DNA of 64,000 nucleotides from Multifurca ochricompacta (GCA_022496185.1 WTXG01000001.1:1054001-1118000), one strand, 5' to 3'. Positions 25,520 to 36,853 are shown, counted from the stretch's first letter. Translations and numbers: made by a program. Notes: generated by a model not told the origin, from the letters alone.

Positions 25520-26990
25520 TCAAGCAAGAAGGCGGGTCAGAATATTGGCGCTCGTCTTGCTGATCATTTCCCGTAGTCGATTTACGTCCTGTGGACTAAC
25601 ATCGGCGATGTCCGCCATCAGGTAGGCGACGTCGCCCTTGGAATCTGAATATTGCTTTTCTACGTTGTAGGGAGAGAGAACCTCGTTGACTTGCCTGAGT
25701 ACGCCGGGTTGGTTGATGTGAACGTGGCAAATGCGGACGTGGTCGGGCTGCTCCGCGGTAATTGCCCGTAGGTCTACCTCTGGGAAATTGGCGGCGCCGA
25801 CCGTTGAACCGAAATTAAGATAGCGAGTGAGTGCGCCGGAAACTTCCTCCCCAATCATCCTCTGGGCCTCTTCAGTAGAACCCCCGATATGTGGTGTAAG
25901 GATAACATTCTTCAGCGCACATAGCTCACTTGCCCATTGATTCAGCTGGTCATCGAAGGGAGCACCGTTCGCGCCAGGCTCATGGGGAAAGACATCAACA
26001 GCGGCGCCAGCTATGTGTCCAGATTGCACTGCCTTGATCAGTGCGGGTATGTCCACAACGCTGCCACGCGCGTTATTGATCAAATAAGCACCCTTCTTCA
26101 TCTGAGCCAGTTGAATACCGGAAATCATATTCATCGTCTCAGGGAGCTCTGGTACGTGGATAGTGACAAAGTCAGACCCCGAAAGAAGGGAAGACATTGA
26201 CTCGACTTGGCGAGCAGAGCCGAGTGGCATAATGTTGACTACATCGTAGAAGAGAACGCGCATTCCGAACGCTTCAGCGAGGACAGAAAGCTGAGAACCG
26301 ATGTGTCCATAACCAATGATACCGAGGGTCTTGCCACGGATCTCCCAACAGCCGTTGGATTGTTTGTTCCAGATACCTTGGCGCATCTCGAAGCTACGCT
26401 CAAAGTATTGTCGTGCCAGTGCGATGATCTCGGAAATTACGAGCTCCGCCACGGAACGCGAGTTGGAAAAGGGAGAGTTGAAGACAGGAATACCGGCTTT
26501 GCCAGCGGTGACTAAATCAACTTGATTCACGCCAATGCAGAAGCATCCGATGACGAGGAGCTGGAGTACACATGTGAGATAACAATATCTAATATAATAT
26601 CGGTGTTTGGGCAAGTCTTGTTACCTTGAATGCAGCCTTTATAACACGCTCAGTGATCTTGGTCTTGCTGCGAATACCGATGGCGTGATATTGGCCGATT
26701 CGTTTGACGAGATCATCCTCGTTCATTGCCTTTGAGAGGTGATCGACACGCCAACCGTTGGATTCGAAAGTTTTAACAGCATCTAGACTGATATTTTCCA
26801 ATAAAAGTATACGCAAATCTTCATTTTCGATTGGATGCAGTACTTTGGGCTGTCGAACATTTGCAAGGGGAGCCAAGGAATTACGAAGGAGGCTTTCTTG
26901 GGCTAGTGAGCCCCTAGTAGGGGATATGGAGACAGCGACATGAATAGCTGAATAGGATGAGGAGGGGATTGCAACGGGACTTGAAGACAT
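25520..26990 (-). CDS. SER3: D-3-phosphoglycerate dehydrogenase (serine synthesis)
   Basis: Exons 26990-26625 and 26560-25520; 468 residues. Catalyses the first step of the phosphorylated serine pathway, oxidising 3-phosphoglycerate with NAD. The Rossmann motif is GIIGYGHIGSQLSVLAEAFG; active-site segments are NNARGSVVD (Arg), FPHEP (Glu region) and TPHIGGSTEEAQ (His). The N-terminal substrate domain contains IRILLLEN-like and HAIGIRSKTKI segments. A C-terminal ACT domain (CHVHINQPGVLRQVNEVLSP onward) is where serine feedback usually acts. The length matches fungal SER3/SER33. It is divergent from HIS7 with 155 bp between start codons. Confidence 0.96.
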
Positions 26991-27059
26991 GTTTGTTGTA
27001 TTATCGAGACTCGAGTTTGAGGATGAGGATGATGGAGATAAAGATGAAGATGTGTCTGT

Positions 27060-27140
27060 TGATCTTATCTTTCTCTTTCCCTCCTCCTCCTCCTCCTCCT
27101 CCTTCCCTCCTCCTTCCCTCCTTCCCTCCTTCCCTTCCCA
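27060..27140 (+). repeat. CCT/CTTCC pyrimidine tract in a divergent promoter
   Basis: A nearly pure pyrimidine stretch of tandem CCT and CTTCC units just before the HIS7 start codon. Such tracts are common core-promoter elements in fungi. Confidence 0.6.
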
Positions 27141-27145
27141 CGTTG

Positions 27146-28965
27146 ATGGGTCTCTTCATTCTCGATTATGGCGCAGGAAATGTACAGAGTCTTGCGAACA
27201 CTCTTCAATCCCTCGGTCATTCCTTTCAATGGATCACTTCACCAGCAGACTTTGACAGTGCGACCGTGAGCTACTAATTTATTCTTAAATTAAAAACCGC
27301 CCCTACTCACTTGTTGCCCTCATTACAGAATTTAATCTTTCCTGGTGTCGGGGCTTTTCAGACTGCTGTGGATGGCTTAATCTCGCGTGGTTTTCTTGAG
27401 CCACTACGACAATATATCATCTCTGGTCGACCTTACTTTGGAATTTGTATTGGCATGCAGGTGCTTTTCCAATCCTCTACTGAGGGCTCTACCCCTGGTC
27501 TGGGTATCATACCGAGCAAGATTGACTTGTTTTCCAACGAGGAAAAGACTGTACCTCACATGGGCTGGAACTCTGTCATCTGCTCGACCCGCAGCCCAAG
27601 GCTGCTAAAGGCCTCGATGAGGCACTTCATTATTACTTTGTGCACTCATATCGCGCCATATACGATCCGGACCGCGAACCAGACGCAGCTCAGTGGGTGC
27701 ATTCAGTCACCCAGTACGGCCAAGAGGTATTCGTCGCTACAGTGCACAAGGACAATGTCTTTGGTTCCCAGTTCCACCCCGAAAAATCGGGCGAAGCGGG
27801 CCTGCGACTCCTCGATGTCTGGTTGCGCGGATCCACTTCCACAACGCCACGTTTGTCACCCGCTCCCCACGTCCCGTTCCTACCAAGGCCAAGGGACGGC
27901 TTTACCAAACGTATCATCGCATGTATGGATGTCCGCGCGAACGACCAAGGCGACCTCGTCGTCACTAAGGGCGACCGGTACGACGTGCGAGAGAAAGCGA
28001 CCGTTTCCGCATCTCCAGGCTCTCACTCCACCACCACCACCACCACCACCATCATCTTCCCTAGCTCCCCGCTCGCGGTCGTGGTCGCGGGTGTCGTGCG
28101 TAATCTCGGAAAGCCCGTGGCGTTAGCGGGGCGGTATTATGCTGCGGGTGCGGATGAGCTTGCCTTACTTAATATCACGTCCTTCCGACACTCCCCGTTG
28201 CGCGACCAGCCGATGCTGGCCGTCGTGCGCGCTGCGGCGGCCATGGTCTTCGTGCCGCTGACCATCGGGGGTGGGATCCGTGATACAGTCGATCCCGATG
28301 GGACGCCACAATCTGCTCTCGAAGTTGCCGGCGCGTATTTCCGTGCGGGCGCAGACAAGGTAAGCATAGGGAGCGAGGCAGTTTATGCCGTTGAGCGCCT
28401 GCGCGCAACTGCCTCCGGGGGTGGCCGCGGTGATGGAAGTAGCGCAATCGAAACCATCGCACATGCGTATGGGCGACAGGCCGTCGTCGTATCGATTGAC
28501 CCTAGGCGGGTGTACATCGACGATATGGCGACCTATGATGGCCCACGGAGGGACGAGCTCATCCTTGGCACTGGAGAGGAGGAAGGCAAAGTGTGGTGGT
28601 ACCAGTGTACCGTCTCCGGTGGGCGAGAAACACGAGATCTGTCTGTCGTCGAGCTTGCGCGTGGTGTAGAGACCCTTGGTGCGGGAGAGATCTTGTTGAA
28701 TAGCATCGATCGCGATGGTACAGGACTCGGGTTCGACCTGGATCTCGTGAACCTCGTGCGCAAGAACGTGAGGATCCCCGTCGTGGCGAGTAGCGGCGCG
28801 GGGAATGTGCAGCACTTTGTGGATGTGTTCGAGAAGACTAACGTTGAGGCGGCGTTGGCGGCAGGAATCTTTCATCGGGGTGAGGTAGAAATAGATGAGG
28901 TCAGGGAAGCACTGACCAAAGCAGGCATCAACGCAAGGAAGAGAATTACCAAGCCCGTAAGTTGA
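27146..28965 (+). CDS. HIS7: Imidazole glycerol phosphate synthase HisHF
   Basis: Bifunctional histidine-pathway enzyme: glutaminase (HisH) fused to cyclase (HisF). Exon 27146-27265 then 27329-28965, with one frame break. The glutaminase shows LDYGAGNVQSLANTL, the nucleophile motif YFGICIGMQVLFQ, and FHPEKSG. The cyclase shows IIACMDVRANDQGDLVVTKG, LTIGGGIRD, VVVSIDPRRVY and PVVASSGAGNVQHF. Frame one runs to HMGWNS (27574); frame two resumes at 27577 with HLLDPQPKAAKGLDEALHYY. One missing base at 27575-27577 restores 585 residues, the usual length. A Ser/Thr-rich insert with poly-Thr (from about 27994 to 28097) sits in the cyclase between YDVREK and VRNLGKPVALA. The 3' half is GC-richer than its neighbours. 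Confidence 0.94.
28029..28056 (+). repeat. (CCA)n repeat within HIS7
   Basis: About eight CCA/ACC units encode poly-Thr in the cyclase insert of HIS7. Confidence 0.75.
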
Positions 28966-29477
28966 TGATGAGCGGTTCAGTTCAGTAGTTTCGTTCAAAA
29001 ATAAGATTGGTTTCAGCAATGGATATGGGGTGACATATACAAGACGCGCTAAATTAATCGCCTTGAACGGAGACCTGTACACTCGAAACCTACATGGGAA
29101 CATGGGAACATACCCATTTATTCCAGGCAAAAAGAAAAAAAAAGATCCGTTGAAATGAATTGGGTAATAAAACAGTCGAAGGGTGACAACTCGGTTACAC
29201 ATACATAACGGGAGAATCGAAATTAAAGAAATAGTCGCCCAAGGGAGGGGGTTTCAACGAAGTGATGTCACACACCAGACAGGCGCGATACACCTAATGA
29301 GTGTGTAGTCAGGTGTGGGAGAGCGCATCAAATAAAGGGGGAAAATACAAATAAATGGGACGTCCCAGAAGATTTGGGAACGTCATGGAAAGAAAAGTAA
29401 ATGATCCGAGTCCAACAATTGAGGGTAGCAAGCCTATCCTTCCTCATGTTTGAAGGCGAAAGGTGTAAGTGGCCTGA
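28966..29477. other. Convergent intergenic region
   Basis: About 510 bp between the 3' ends of HIS7 and PAL1. AT-rich, with an A-run near 29131-29142. I see nothing beyond likely terminators. Confidence 0.5.
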
Positions 29478-30860
29478 TTATCTACCCCCACGAACGACGC
29501 CCTTGACCCTTTTCAGGATGCTGGTCTTTCGCCCGAGTCCACCACCGGGACTGTCAAAGTAACCATCTACCCCAGGGCTGGCGGGGGTTGCCGGAAGGTC
29601 CTTGGCTCTGTCATCAATATATACGTATTGCTCGACAGGAGTGCCGGAGAGGTGTCCCCGCGGCCACTGCGGGAGAAAAGACCTAAGAGCGAATCGCGAC
29701 GACGGTGAGCTGGGCGCCCGAGGCTGCCACTCTCAGCGGAGGAAGTAGGGGAGGGCGCACCATCCGTAGGCGCGCCCATCTCATCAAAGCCGACAGGCAC
29801 GTTAGGAGAATCGCGCATTTTACGTATGCGCTGTATAAGAGACTTGTTACGGCCTAAGTTGGCACCACCAACACTGGGAGATGGCTGGGGTGAATCTGGA
29901 CCATCACCAACAAAAATGGGCTGTGGGGGAGGGATGTTAGAGCGGTTGGAACCACGTGGGCGAGAGGTGAGATCGTCGCGAGTTCGCCTGCCATTGGAAC
30001 GTGTCTCCTTGGTTGCAGAGTTGCCATTGGTGATAGGACCATCAGGATCACCACCGCCAGCGAAAAACTCCTCATACGGCTCAGGTTCATGGATACCCCA
30101 GGCTTCGGCGATGGCGTCAACCTTCTTCTTCGGGGGTTCGGAGTAATAGGTGGTGTAGTTAGCTGTAACTGGAGGGGAGCGAGGGGGTTCCGAAGAGGGA
30201 TAAGAAGCATTGTAGGTAAGAGTGGGAGTAATAGGATTCAAGGCATCCTCCTTGTCTCGGTAGCGGGCGGCAACTTCTTCGTCCTCTGCGTTGATCGAAG
30301 TCCACGCATACATGGGAGCCTTTGTACGATGCCTGTTACGAGAGGGCGCGCAGGCGTCAAATGGACCATCATGATGGAACACTAAGAGGATTCTTAAGCG
30401 AGAAGGTGGATGACCAAGCTGAGGACGTACTCGGGCCAACACCGGTGAAATCAAGACGATCAATGACATCAGCATGTATTGAGCTCTTCTTGGTTTTTGA
30501 ACGATGAAGTTTTGCTTTATCCGATGGGACTGAGTCCGAAGAATGGGAGCGTCTGGCGGGTGTAGGCTGAGGGCGAGAGATAGCATTGGATGGTGCACTG
30601 GTTTCGAAGGGGGGAGAGGGGGATGAATTGGTGGAAAAGAAGTTAAGATAACGAACAACATACGATAAACCTGTTGTCTGACTGCGACTCGGGCGGGTAC
30701 GGGGAGGAGGAGGATCAGTAGAGCGGGAGTGGTGGTGAGCCTGGGAAGACTCGGTGCGAGTATTCGATTTAGTTGTTTGGAGAGGTTGCTGCTGCTGTCG
30801 ACGAGACGGAGCAACCTGCTTGGGAGGAGGAGGGGGAGGATCTGAAAAAGGATTTGACAT
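29478..30860 (-). CDS. PAL1: Pal1-family cell morphology protein
   Basis: Exons 30860-30431 and 30381-29478 (49-nt intron), with one frame break. It begins MSNPFSDPPPPPPKQ; an earlier GTG is ignored. The diagnostic Pal1 core crosses the splice junction: SSIHADVIDRLDFTGVGP then MFHHDGPFDACAPSRNRH. After DSLLGLFSRSGRGDT the frame must change once near 29649, because the other frame reads TPVEQYVYIDDRAKDLP, VDGYFDSPGGGLGRKTSILK and KRVKGVVRGGR to a stop at 29478, which is clearly the conserved tail. One missing base restores 444 residues. Pal1 proteins act at sites of polarised growth with endocytic and membrane-associated factors. The disordered N-terminus is rich in Pro, Gln and Ser. Confidence 0.92.
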
Positions 30861-31083
30861 GGTCACGGGAAAGGGAGAATAAAGTGTAAAGATGAAGGTG
30901 AGAAACGGCAGAGATGAGAGAAAGAGGAAAGGAGATGAGAGTGAGAGGGGAAAAAGAAAGAGAGAAAAAGAGGAGCATACAGATACAGATGAATGTGGCG
31001 TGGGAATTTATCACACGCTCGTTCACACGCACATACATGCACACACACATATATACATACTGACACTACACTGACTGAACTGA

Positions 31084-31116
31084 ACAACACTCACACTCAC
31101 ACTCACACTCACTCAT
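31084..31116 (+). repeat. (ACTCAC)n repeat before the desaturase
   Basis: About five ACTCAC units just upstream of the desaturase start codon, in the PAL1/desaturase divergent promoter (30861-31123). Confidence 0.7.
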
Positions 31117-31123
31117 AAGAATT

Positions 31124-32909
31124 ATGAACACGCGCCAATCAATCGCTACTCGCATCCTCGATGGTGAACTTTTATTCATCCTTAACGGAAATTTAATTTG
31201 TGTCCCGCAAAAATGGCTTTCTGTGCACCCCGGTGGTACCCTCACCATTCTTCATTTCATCGGTCGTGACGCAACGGATGAGGTCGAAGCTTATCATCCG
31301 AAGCATGTGCTTAAGAAGATGCTCTCCTTTTCCCAAGGCCCAGTACAGTTATCAGAAGGTTACTGGGTCCCTCTTCTACCTCCTATAGCTACAGGTTGGA
31401 TTAGAAAACCCGCCCCGATGGTTCGCTTCGTTGGCACAACGAGGCCTCTCCCGAATACTACTCTTCAGAGAACATGCCCCACTTTCCACCTTCGCAAGTG
31501 CTCCTCGTGAAAAGGGCAGATACTTCGCTCGCTTCCGGCCCTTCCCTGGCTTCTATACAGCCTCCACCCACTACCTTATCACTTAAAATTCAATCCCAGC
31601 ATTCCACCGCTTACAAGAGTCTTCACAAGCGTATCCTCGCTGCTGGCCTGTACCAGACTCGCTACATATCTGGCTACGGTCCCGAAGTGGCTCGCTACAT
31701 GTTCTTTGCCTTAACTTCCTGCTTCCTATACCGGCACCACTGGTTCTTCCTCAGTGCCGTCTCCTTGGGGGCCCTCTGGCACCAGCTCATATTCTTTTGC
31801 CATGACCTAGGTCACGTTGGCGTTACCCATAACTGGTATATGGACCGTTTAATAGCCATTTTCCTCGCAGACCTCATCGGTGGCCTCAGCATCGGTTGGT
31901 GGGTCCGTGTACGTCCATTCGTTCCCATTCCTCCTGGGCGTTGACTAACCATTCTGACTTGAAAGAATCATAACGTTCATCATGGTATGCTTTCATTTGA
32001 CATGATCCAGTTCTATCTGAAGACAGCTTGTCCTAGTCGTCACAAATCATCCGTCTCAGTATGTTCATGCTACACCATCTGTTTTTGCGCCCTCAACTCC
32101 TTTCCCAGTGATCCCGATATCCAAAACCTCCCTTTCTTGGTTATAACACCAGCTTTCTTCAAATCCCTCTATTCGTCCTACTACATGCGCGAGCTTACGT
32201 TTGATCGCTTTGCACGCTTCGTTGTCACTGTACAGCACCGCCTATTCTATGTCATCATGTCCCTCGGTCGATTCAATCTCTACCGTCTCTCATATCTCCA
32301 TCTCTGGGTCACCCGCCGCGAGCCTAGCAAGGCTCGTGGTGGTCGTTGGTCTTGGTGGCTTGAGGTTTTTGCCCTTGGTGGCTTCCTCCTGTGGTACGGG
32401 AAAGTTATTCACGGCTGTGGCCCCTGGCAGAAAGGCTTGATGTATCTCCTGGTGAGCAATATGGTCCCGAGCCCGTTGCATGTTCAGGTAATGCTGAGCC
32501 GTCATATTCGATGATTGTTACTCCTCTGATCGTGCTCGCATAGATCGTCCTTTCCCACTACTCACGCTCTACCGCTGACCTCGGTCCAACGGAGTCCTTT
32601 CCTCATCGTCAGCTCCGCACGACAACGGACGTTGTCTGTCATCCATTTGTGGAATTTCTTCATGGCGGACTCCATTTACAGGTCACGCATCATCTCTTCC
32701 CCCGACTCCCGCGACACAATCTTAAGGAGGCTAGTTATCTCGTGAAGGAATTCGCGAAAGAGCAAGGGTTAGAATACGCCGAATTTGGCTTTTTCGAGGG
32801 AAACGGTGAAGTGCGGAGCACCCTTCGTGGGGTAGCAGATCAATTAAAGATCATGAAGATGGTCGCGGACTCGGGAATTCAAGAGGCTATGAATGGAAAG
32901 ACTAAATAG
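31124..32909 (+). CDS. Cytochrome b5-fused sphingolipid delta-8 desaturase
   Basis: Exons 31124-31902, 31966-31984 (19 nt), 32037-32052 (16 nt), 32109-32487 and 32544-32909. The N-terminal b5 domain has the haem motif HPGG and the second ligand in EAYHPKH. Desaturase histidine boxes are HDLGH (31801-31815), HNVHH (in the 19-nt exon) and QVTHH (32679-32693), the Q-type third box of front-end desaturases. STADLGPTESFPHRQLRTTT is typical of fungal delta-8 (E) sphingolipid desaturases, which act on glucosylceramide sphingoid bases in the ER. The reading frame changes once between PIATGWIRKPAP and DGSLRWHNEA at the C-run 31413-31416; adding one base gives 519 residues. A 74-nt intron (GTTGGA to TTCAG) is a weaker alternative. 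Confidence 0.9.
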
Positions 32910-33094
32910 AAGTTCATCAAATACAAACGAGCCGGCCTTCATTGTCACGGCCACGGATAAATATACATTCACATAGAGGATCCGTGTGCTGTGCAGAAAA
33001 CCATGGTGTATTGTATGGATCTTGAGTATGACCCAGGTTTTAAAATGCATACATCAAGGAGCAGAAAAGAAAAGTAATATGCACAAGCATAAGA

Positions 33095-33842
33095 TTACTT
33101 CTTCTTGGCTGCTTCCTCTTCTTCTTTCTGTAAACCGCCGTAGCCGTCAGTGAATGGACTGCAAAATAAAAGTGAATTGAGACTGGCCTTCGCTGCACGA
33201 ATTTTGCGTGCACCTTCGTATCTTGCCTCAGCCCTACTGTTGCGAAGTGTCTTGTATGCGTTGAATGACCGCTCTTCTTCGGTAATCTTGCGAGGACCTT
33301 CAGGGATGGAAGAGGGGGGGAGGGGAAGGAGAAGAGGAAGGGGACGAATTGTAGGAGCTTTGAGTTCCTCGGACTAGAGTGTTTCTGGTGAGCTCACGGA
33401 AACCGCTTACGAAGAAAGGACGCACAGAAGAATCGCCCTTCTTGGGCTTGCCTGTCTTTCGCGGGAAAACAATAAGGCGTTCCTTATACGTCTTCAACCG
33501 CTCAACATTGACCACCTTCCCCTCAACGGACAGATTCCGGCGCCGGTGATCAACGACAATGCCAAGTCCCAGAGCAGCCTTGCGGCTGATTCCCGCCTCC
33601 TTCAACTCGCCAAGAGTGAAGCCACGACCCTCTCGTAACTTGGTATTGTACCGCACTGTCTGTCCACGTACAGCAGGACGAAGGAGAGTGAGGGGGCGCA
33701 CACCGAGCGCGGCAACCTTGGCTTTGCGTGCGTTACGCCGGCGCAACTTGCGCCCAGGTTGGTCGAACCAAGTCTTGACGCGGCGTTGCCAGTCTTTGCG
33801 GAAGTGATTGCCATGAAGGACGTTATTTTTTCCGAAACCCAT
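33095..33842 (-). CDS. RPL13: 60S ribosomal protein eL13
   Basis: Exons 33842-33426 and 33373-33095. The protein has NNVLHGNHFRKDWQRRVKTW, FDQPGRKLRRRNARKAKVAA, GVRPLTLLRPAVRGQTVRYN and the eL13 signature ALGLGIVVDHRRRNLS. Exon 2 starts SEELKAPTIRPLP and has PEGPRKITEEERSFNAYKTL, RYEGARKIRAAKA and a KEEEEAAKKK end. Read straight through, exon 2 stays in frame and the protein is 231 residues. A further in-frame intron of about 60 nt near 33129-33188 would give about 211, closer to the family norm. eL13 is an rRNA-binding protein of the large subunit. A poly-C run of seven in exon 2 is in frame. Confidence 0.95.
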
Positions 33843-33961
33843 TGCTTTAGGAGTCTGAGAGATGTACAGAGGATGTCAACGACGGTCGTGGCAAAACAGA
33901 CAAGACAGAGCGCATCCGAGTCATCTGAGCTCCATCCAACGTAATTATCAATCAACTCTGC

Positions 33962-34271
33962 TCATCCAAGCTGCAGATATCGATCCATTTCCACACCCTA
34001 TGCGAAACTGGAGGACAAAACTAAAAGCAAATGAAGTATACTAACCTTGAGAGGGTGTTCTTGACGTAGGCAGCGGTTGACGGGTGGCTTTCGGTGCAAT
34101 TGGCTTGGATTTACTTTGAAACTCCGCGGTGCAGTACTACGACTATTAAGTCAAAACAAAAAAATCATTGGTACACCTGTCTTCCCCTCCTCTGTAATCG
34201 TTCTGTGCTTACGCTTCCCCCTTCAGTTCTCGTAGGTTATACTGAGAGCGTGTAGATGCAGCAAAGTTCAT
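33962..34271 (-). CDS. Small spliced ORF of unknown function (63 residues)
   Basis: Three putative exons, 34271-34213, 34142-34046 and 33997-33962, with canonical GT-AG introns of 70 and 48 nt; the phases fit and the sum is exactly 64 codons. The protein starts MNFAASTRSQYNLRELKGEA, is basic, and ends HPLKGVEMDRYLQLG. I do not recognise it. It lies just upstream of eL13 on the same strand, with 119 bp between its stop and the eL13 ATG. It could be an independent small gene (for example an organelle factor) or a fortuitous ORF within the eL13 5' region. The exact phase closure over three exons favours a real gene. Confidence 0.45.
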
Positions 34272-34748
34272 CTTTTCGTTTCTCTATTTAAACAAGCTAT
34301 TTTTCGTCGTCGTCAGCTTCAGACAAATGGCGCGCTGACTAAGCGTATCGCACATTCTCCGACATGCCATCGACATGCAACCGTTGCTAGTTGCCGTTGC
34401 CATAGCCATAGTATGGCACTTGCTTTCTCTTTCTCTTTCTCACTCTCACACATACACACACACACTTTTTTTTTTGGTTTTGGTTTTGTTTTTAAAGATT
34501 AGGAAAAATAAAAAGAAATCTAAGGTTGTTCAGGGTTAAATTTAATGAGACCGAACATGATAATAAATAATTCAGCTCTTTCCCGTCCCGTTGTTGTTGT
34601 CGTCGTCGTCGTCGTCGTCGTCGTCAAGGGACGTATGTTTTTCACCACGTGACATATTGTTTTATTTCCTCCCCCATGCTTATGATCGTCTTCATTTCTT
34701 TTCATCCTTTTATCCCAACTTTCTTTTCATAATCGCTCTTATTTTTGG
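34272..34748. other. Intergenic region with simple repeats
   Basis: About 480 bp holding a CTTTCT/CACA pyrimidine tract (34425-34480), a TTTTGG run and a (GTC)n repeat at 34590-34625. No gene seen. It should hold the promoters of the small ORF (-) and the membrane protein (+). Confidence 0.5.
34590..34625 (+). repeat. (GTT/GTC)n trinucleotide repeat
   Basis: About twelve tandem units, intergenic. Confidence 0.8.
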
Positions 34749-36323
34749 ATGCGTACGCTTGTTTTATTCCTAGCCACCTTGGGTGCGTTCGTCGAGGTAC
34801 AGGGTTTTACCTTCACAAGCACTTCACCAACTCAGTGCGGGGACTTACAAATCTCTTGGGCAGGTAAGTGGATTCTTCAGGATATTTCATGGCGTCATTA
34901 AGGTGATTTCTCGGAGGCGGCCAACCACCGTTTGTGCTGCAGCTCGTTCCTGTGAGTATCGCTTGTTACACGCGCAATATCACCCTCCGACTTAAAAGTA
35001 CTCCAGGTTTGGGGCACACAAACGGTTTTTAACATCCCCACCTCTGCGTTCAGCAATGGCGTCGGGTCGTTTAGCACTCAGCTACTATTTGCACAGGAAC
35101 AACAGTTTCTAATAACTATGTCAGACGCCACTGGCTTTGCGACCGGGGGAATTTCCCCGCTCCTAACAGTAGAGGCACCCATAGCTAACGCTACCTGCAA
35201 CACCGCTGATACTGGCCCCGCCTTTTTTTATTCCCTTGATGTTGCCTTACAGCAATGTCGGTAAGTCAGTTGAAATCAATCATTTATGGACGGAACTCGA
35301 TTACACATCCGGATTAACCAGACCGTACACATTTTCGGCTTACCCCAAGGCTATACAGCCCGTGACAATATATGTTCGTACAGATCCCTCCCTTCTGGCG
35401 CGATGCTTGGCTGATTCATCTGCTGTAGGGCATGGTTCCAGGAGGAACAGGAATTGTTCTGCATCCCCCCAATGGCTCTGCTCAGTTCGTGTGGAGCGCA
35501 GCGAATGTACCAGCTGGTACATCAATCATATTCGCGATGAGCGACGCGCAAAACCGCACGGGCGGTAGCTCAGACATCAAGGTTTCAGGCTCGACTAATG
35601 ACAACTCATGCTTGACCCCGGGTTCACCCTCTGTCACTAGCCAAATAACTTCGACCTCGGCATCTTCGGTCGTGTTCACATCTTCCGCCATTACCTCCAC
35701 CGCAAACCCACATACTTCTTCAAGCTCCGGTAAGGTATCCGGTACGACTATAGCCGCGACAATTGCTGGCGCCTTAGTCGGTCTTGGAGTTCTGGCAGCG
35801 CTCGGAGGATTTCTCGTCCGCCGGCACCGAGGAAATTCGTTTCGTCGACGTGGTCCTCACCTTGACCTTGATGGTAAGCCTTTAGCAAACGCCTGCCTTC
35901 TTTTTACAGTGTTATAATTCAGGTGCAGGTGGTTATCATGACTCGCCGTCGCTTTTACCGGTACCATATGAGGTGGAACCATTTCCAGTGTCCGCTGCGA
36001 CTGGCACGCCGTACGAGATGTCACACATGGAATCGTCGGCCGCTAGTCTCGTGCCTGCTCCACTCATCGAACCGGCTGTCGAAGTAACTAGACCTTCGTC
36101 ATCCTTTGTTCCTTCCTCTCGTTCAAGAAAAACCACCATCACGACATCCACGCGGTATCAGCCCGCGCGTTTCGTTCTCCACACAGATGCGGAAGAAATT
36201 GAACCTGATGAGAATGGTATCATTGAACTTCCCCCACAATATAGCGAGAAACGGGGCACGCTGCCTTCCCATCGTGCGGTTAGCGATGTCCCGACGTCAA
36301 GTCAGCTCTCGCACCCTCCATGA
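34749..36323 (+). CDS. Secreted-type I membrane protein, unknown
   Basis: Six exons: 34749-34863, 34917-34951 (35 nt), 35007-35260, 35322-35373 (52 nt), 35429-35873 and 35923-36323; 433 residues, phases consistent. An N-terminal signal peptide (MRTLVLFLATLGAFVEVQG) is followed by an extracellular part with paired segments such as QCGDLQISWAGG, FLITMSDATGFATGG and SIIFAMSDAQNRTGGSSDIK, suggesting two similar beta-rich repeats, and several Cys (NATCNT, QQCR, NSCLTPG). Then come a Ser/Thr-rich stalk and one membrane segment (IAATIAGALVGLGVLAALGG) with a basic RRHRGNSFRRR stop-transfer and a cytoplasmic tail. It resembles a large basidiomycete family of single-span membrane proteins; function unknown. 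Confidence 0.85.
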
Positions 36324-36853
36324 CATGTGCGCGACACCCACGGGTGGGTGTCCTTGTGTACCCCGTTGTTTGCTTTCCTGAATTCATGATAGGGTTATTG
36401 AGTTAGGGACTTAATTCTATAGTGGAATGTATTTTTTTGCGATCTGTTTGTTTACATTTCCTCTTGACAGTTGTAGTATTCCCTACACCCTACAAACATC
36501 TGGCTGTCAAGGACGATCGGACGCTTCATCACTGTTAGCTGGAATACAGTCTCACATTGAGCTGAAAATCTCGATATATGGGTACAAGCAGAGCGAAATA
36601 GACAACATAAAGAGGGGGTGGACAGTTTTGTTATAATTAACAATTGCAATACACCAGGGCCATCGTAGAAGGAAGTGGCAGTGGACAGGTGTGAGTGCGG
36701 AATACAAAAAAAAACATGGAGTGGGCAGCTCTGGTCGAATGAATGATGAGATACTGCTAGGTTTCGTGTCGATGCTTGAGTAGATCGTGTGCAATGCTGC
36801 TTCATCCCATAGATCCTGGTGCTGCGGACGCTATATCATATTGCCATAATGCG
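36324..36853. other. Convergent intergenic region
   Basis: About 530 bp between two 3' ends. AT-rich, no coding signal seen. Confidence 0.5.

Noticed and set aside
31397..31470. 74-nt intron that would repair the desaturase frame
   Set aside because: The donor GTTGGA is weak and the segment reads as coding (DGSLRWHNEASPEYYSS) once one C is added to the C-run. Not excluded.
33311..33320. Apparent frameshift at a poly-C (minus strand) run in eL13
   Set aside because: On recount the run has seven bases and the reading frame passes through intact into PEGPRKITEEERSF, so no correction is needed.
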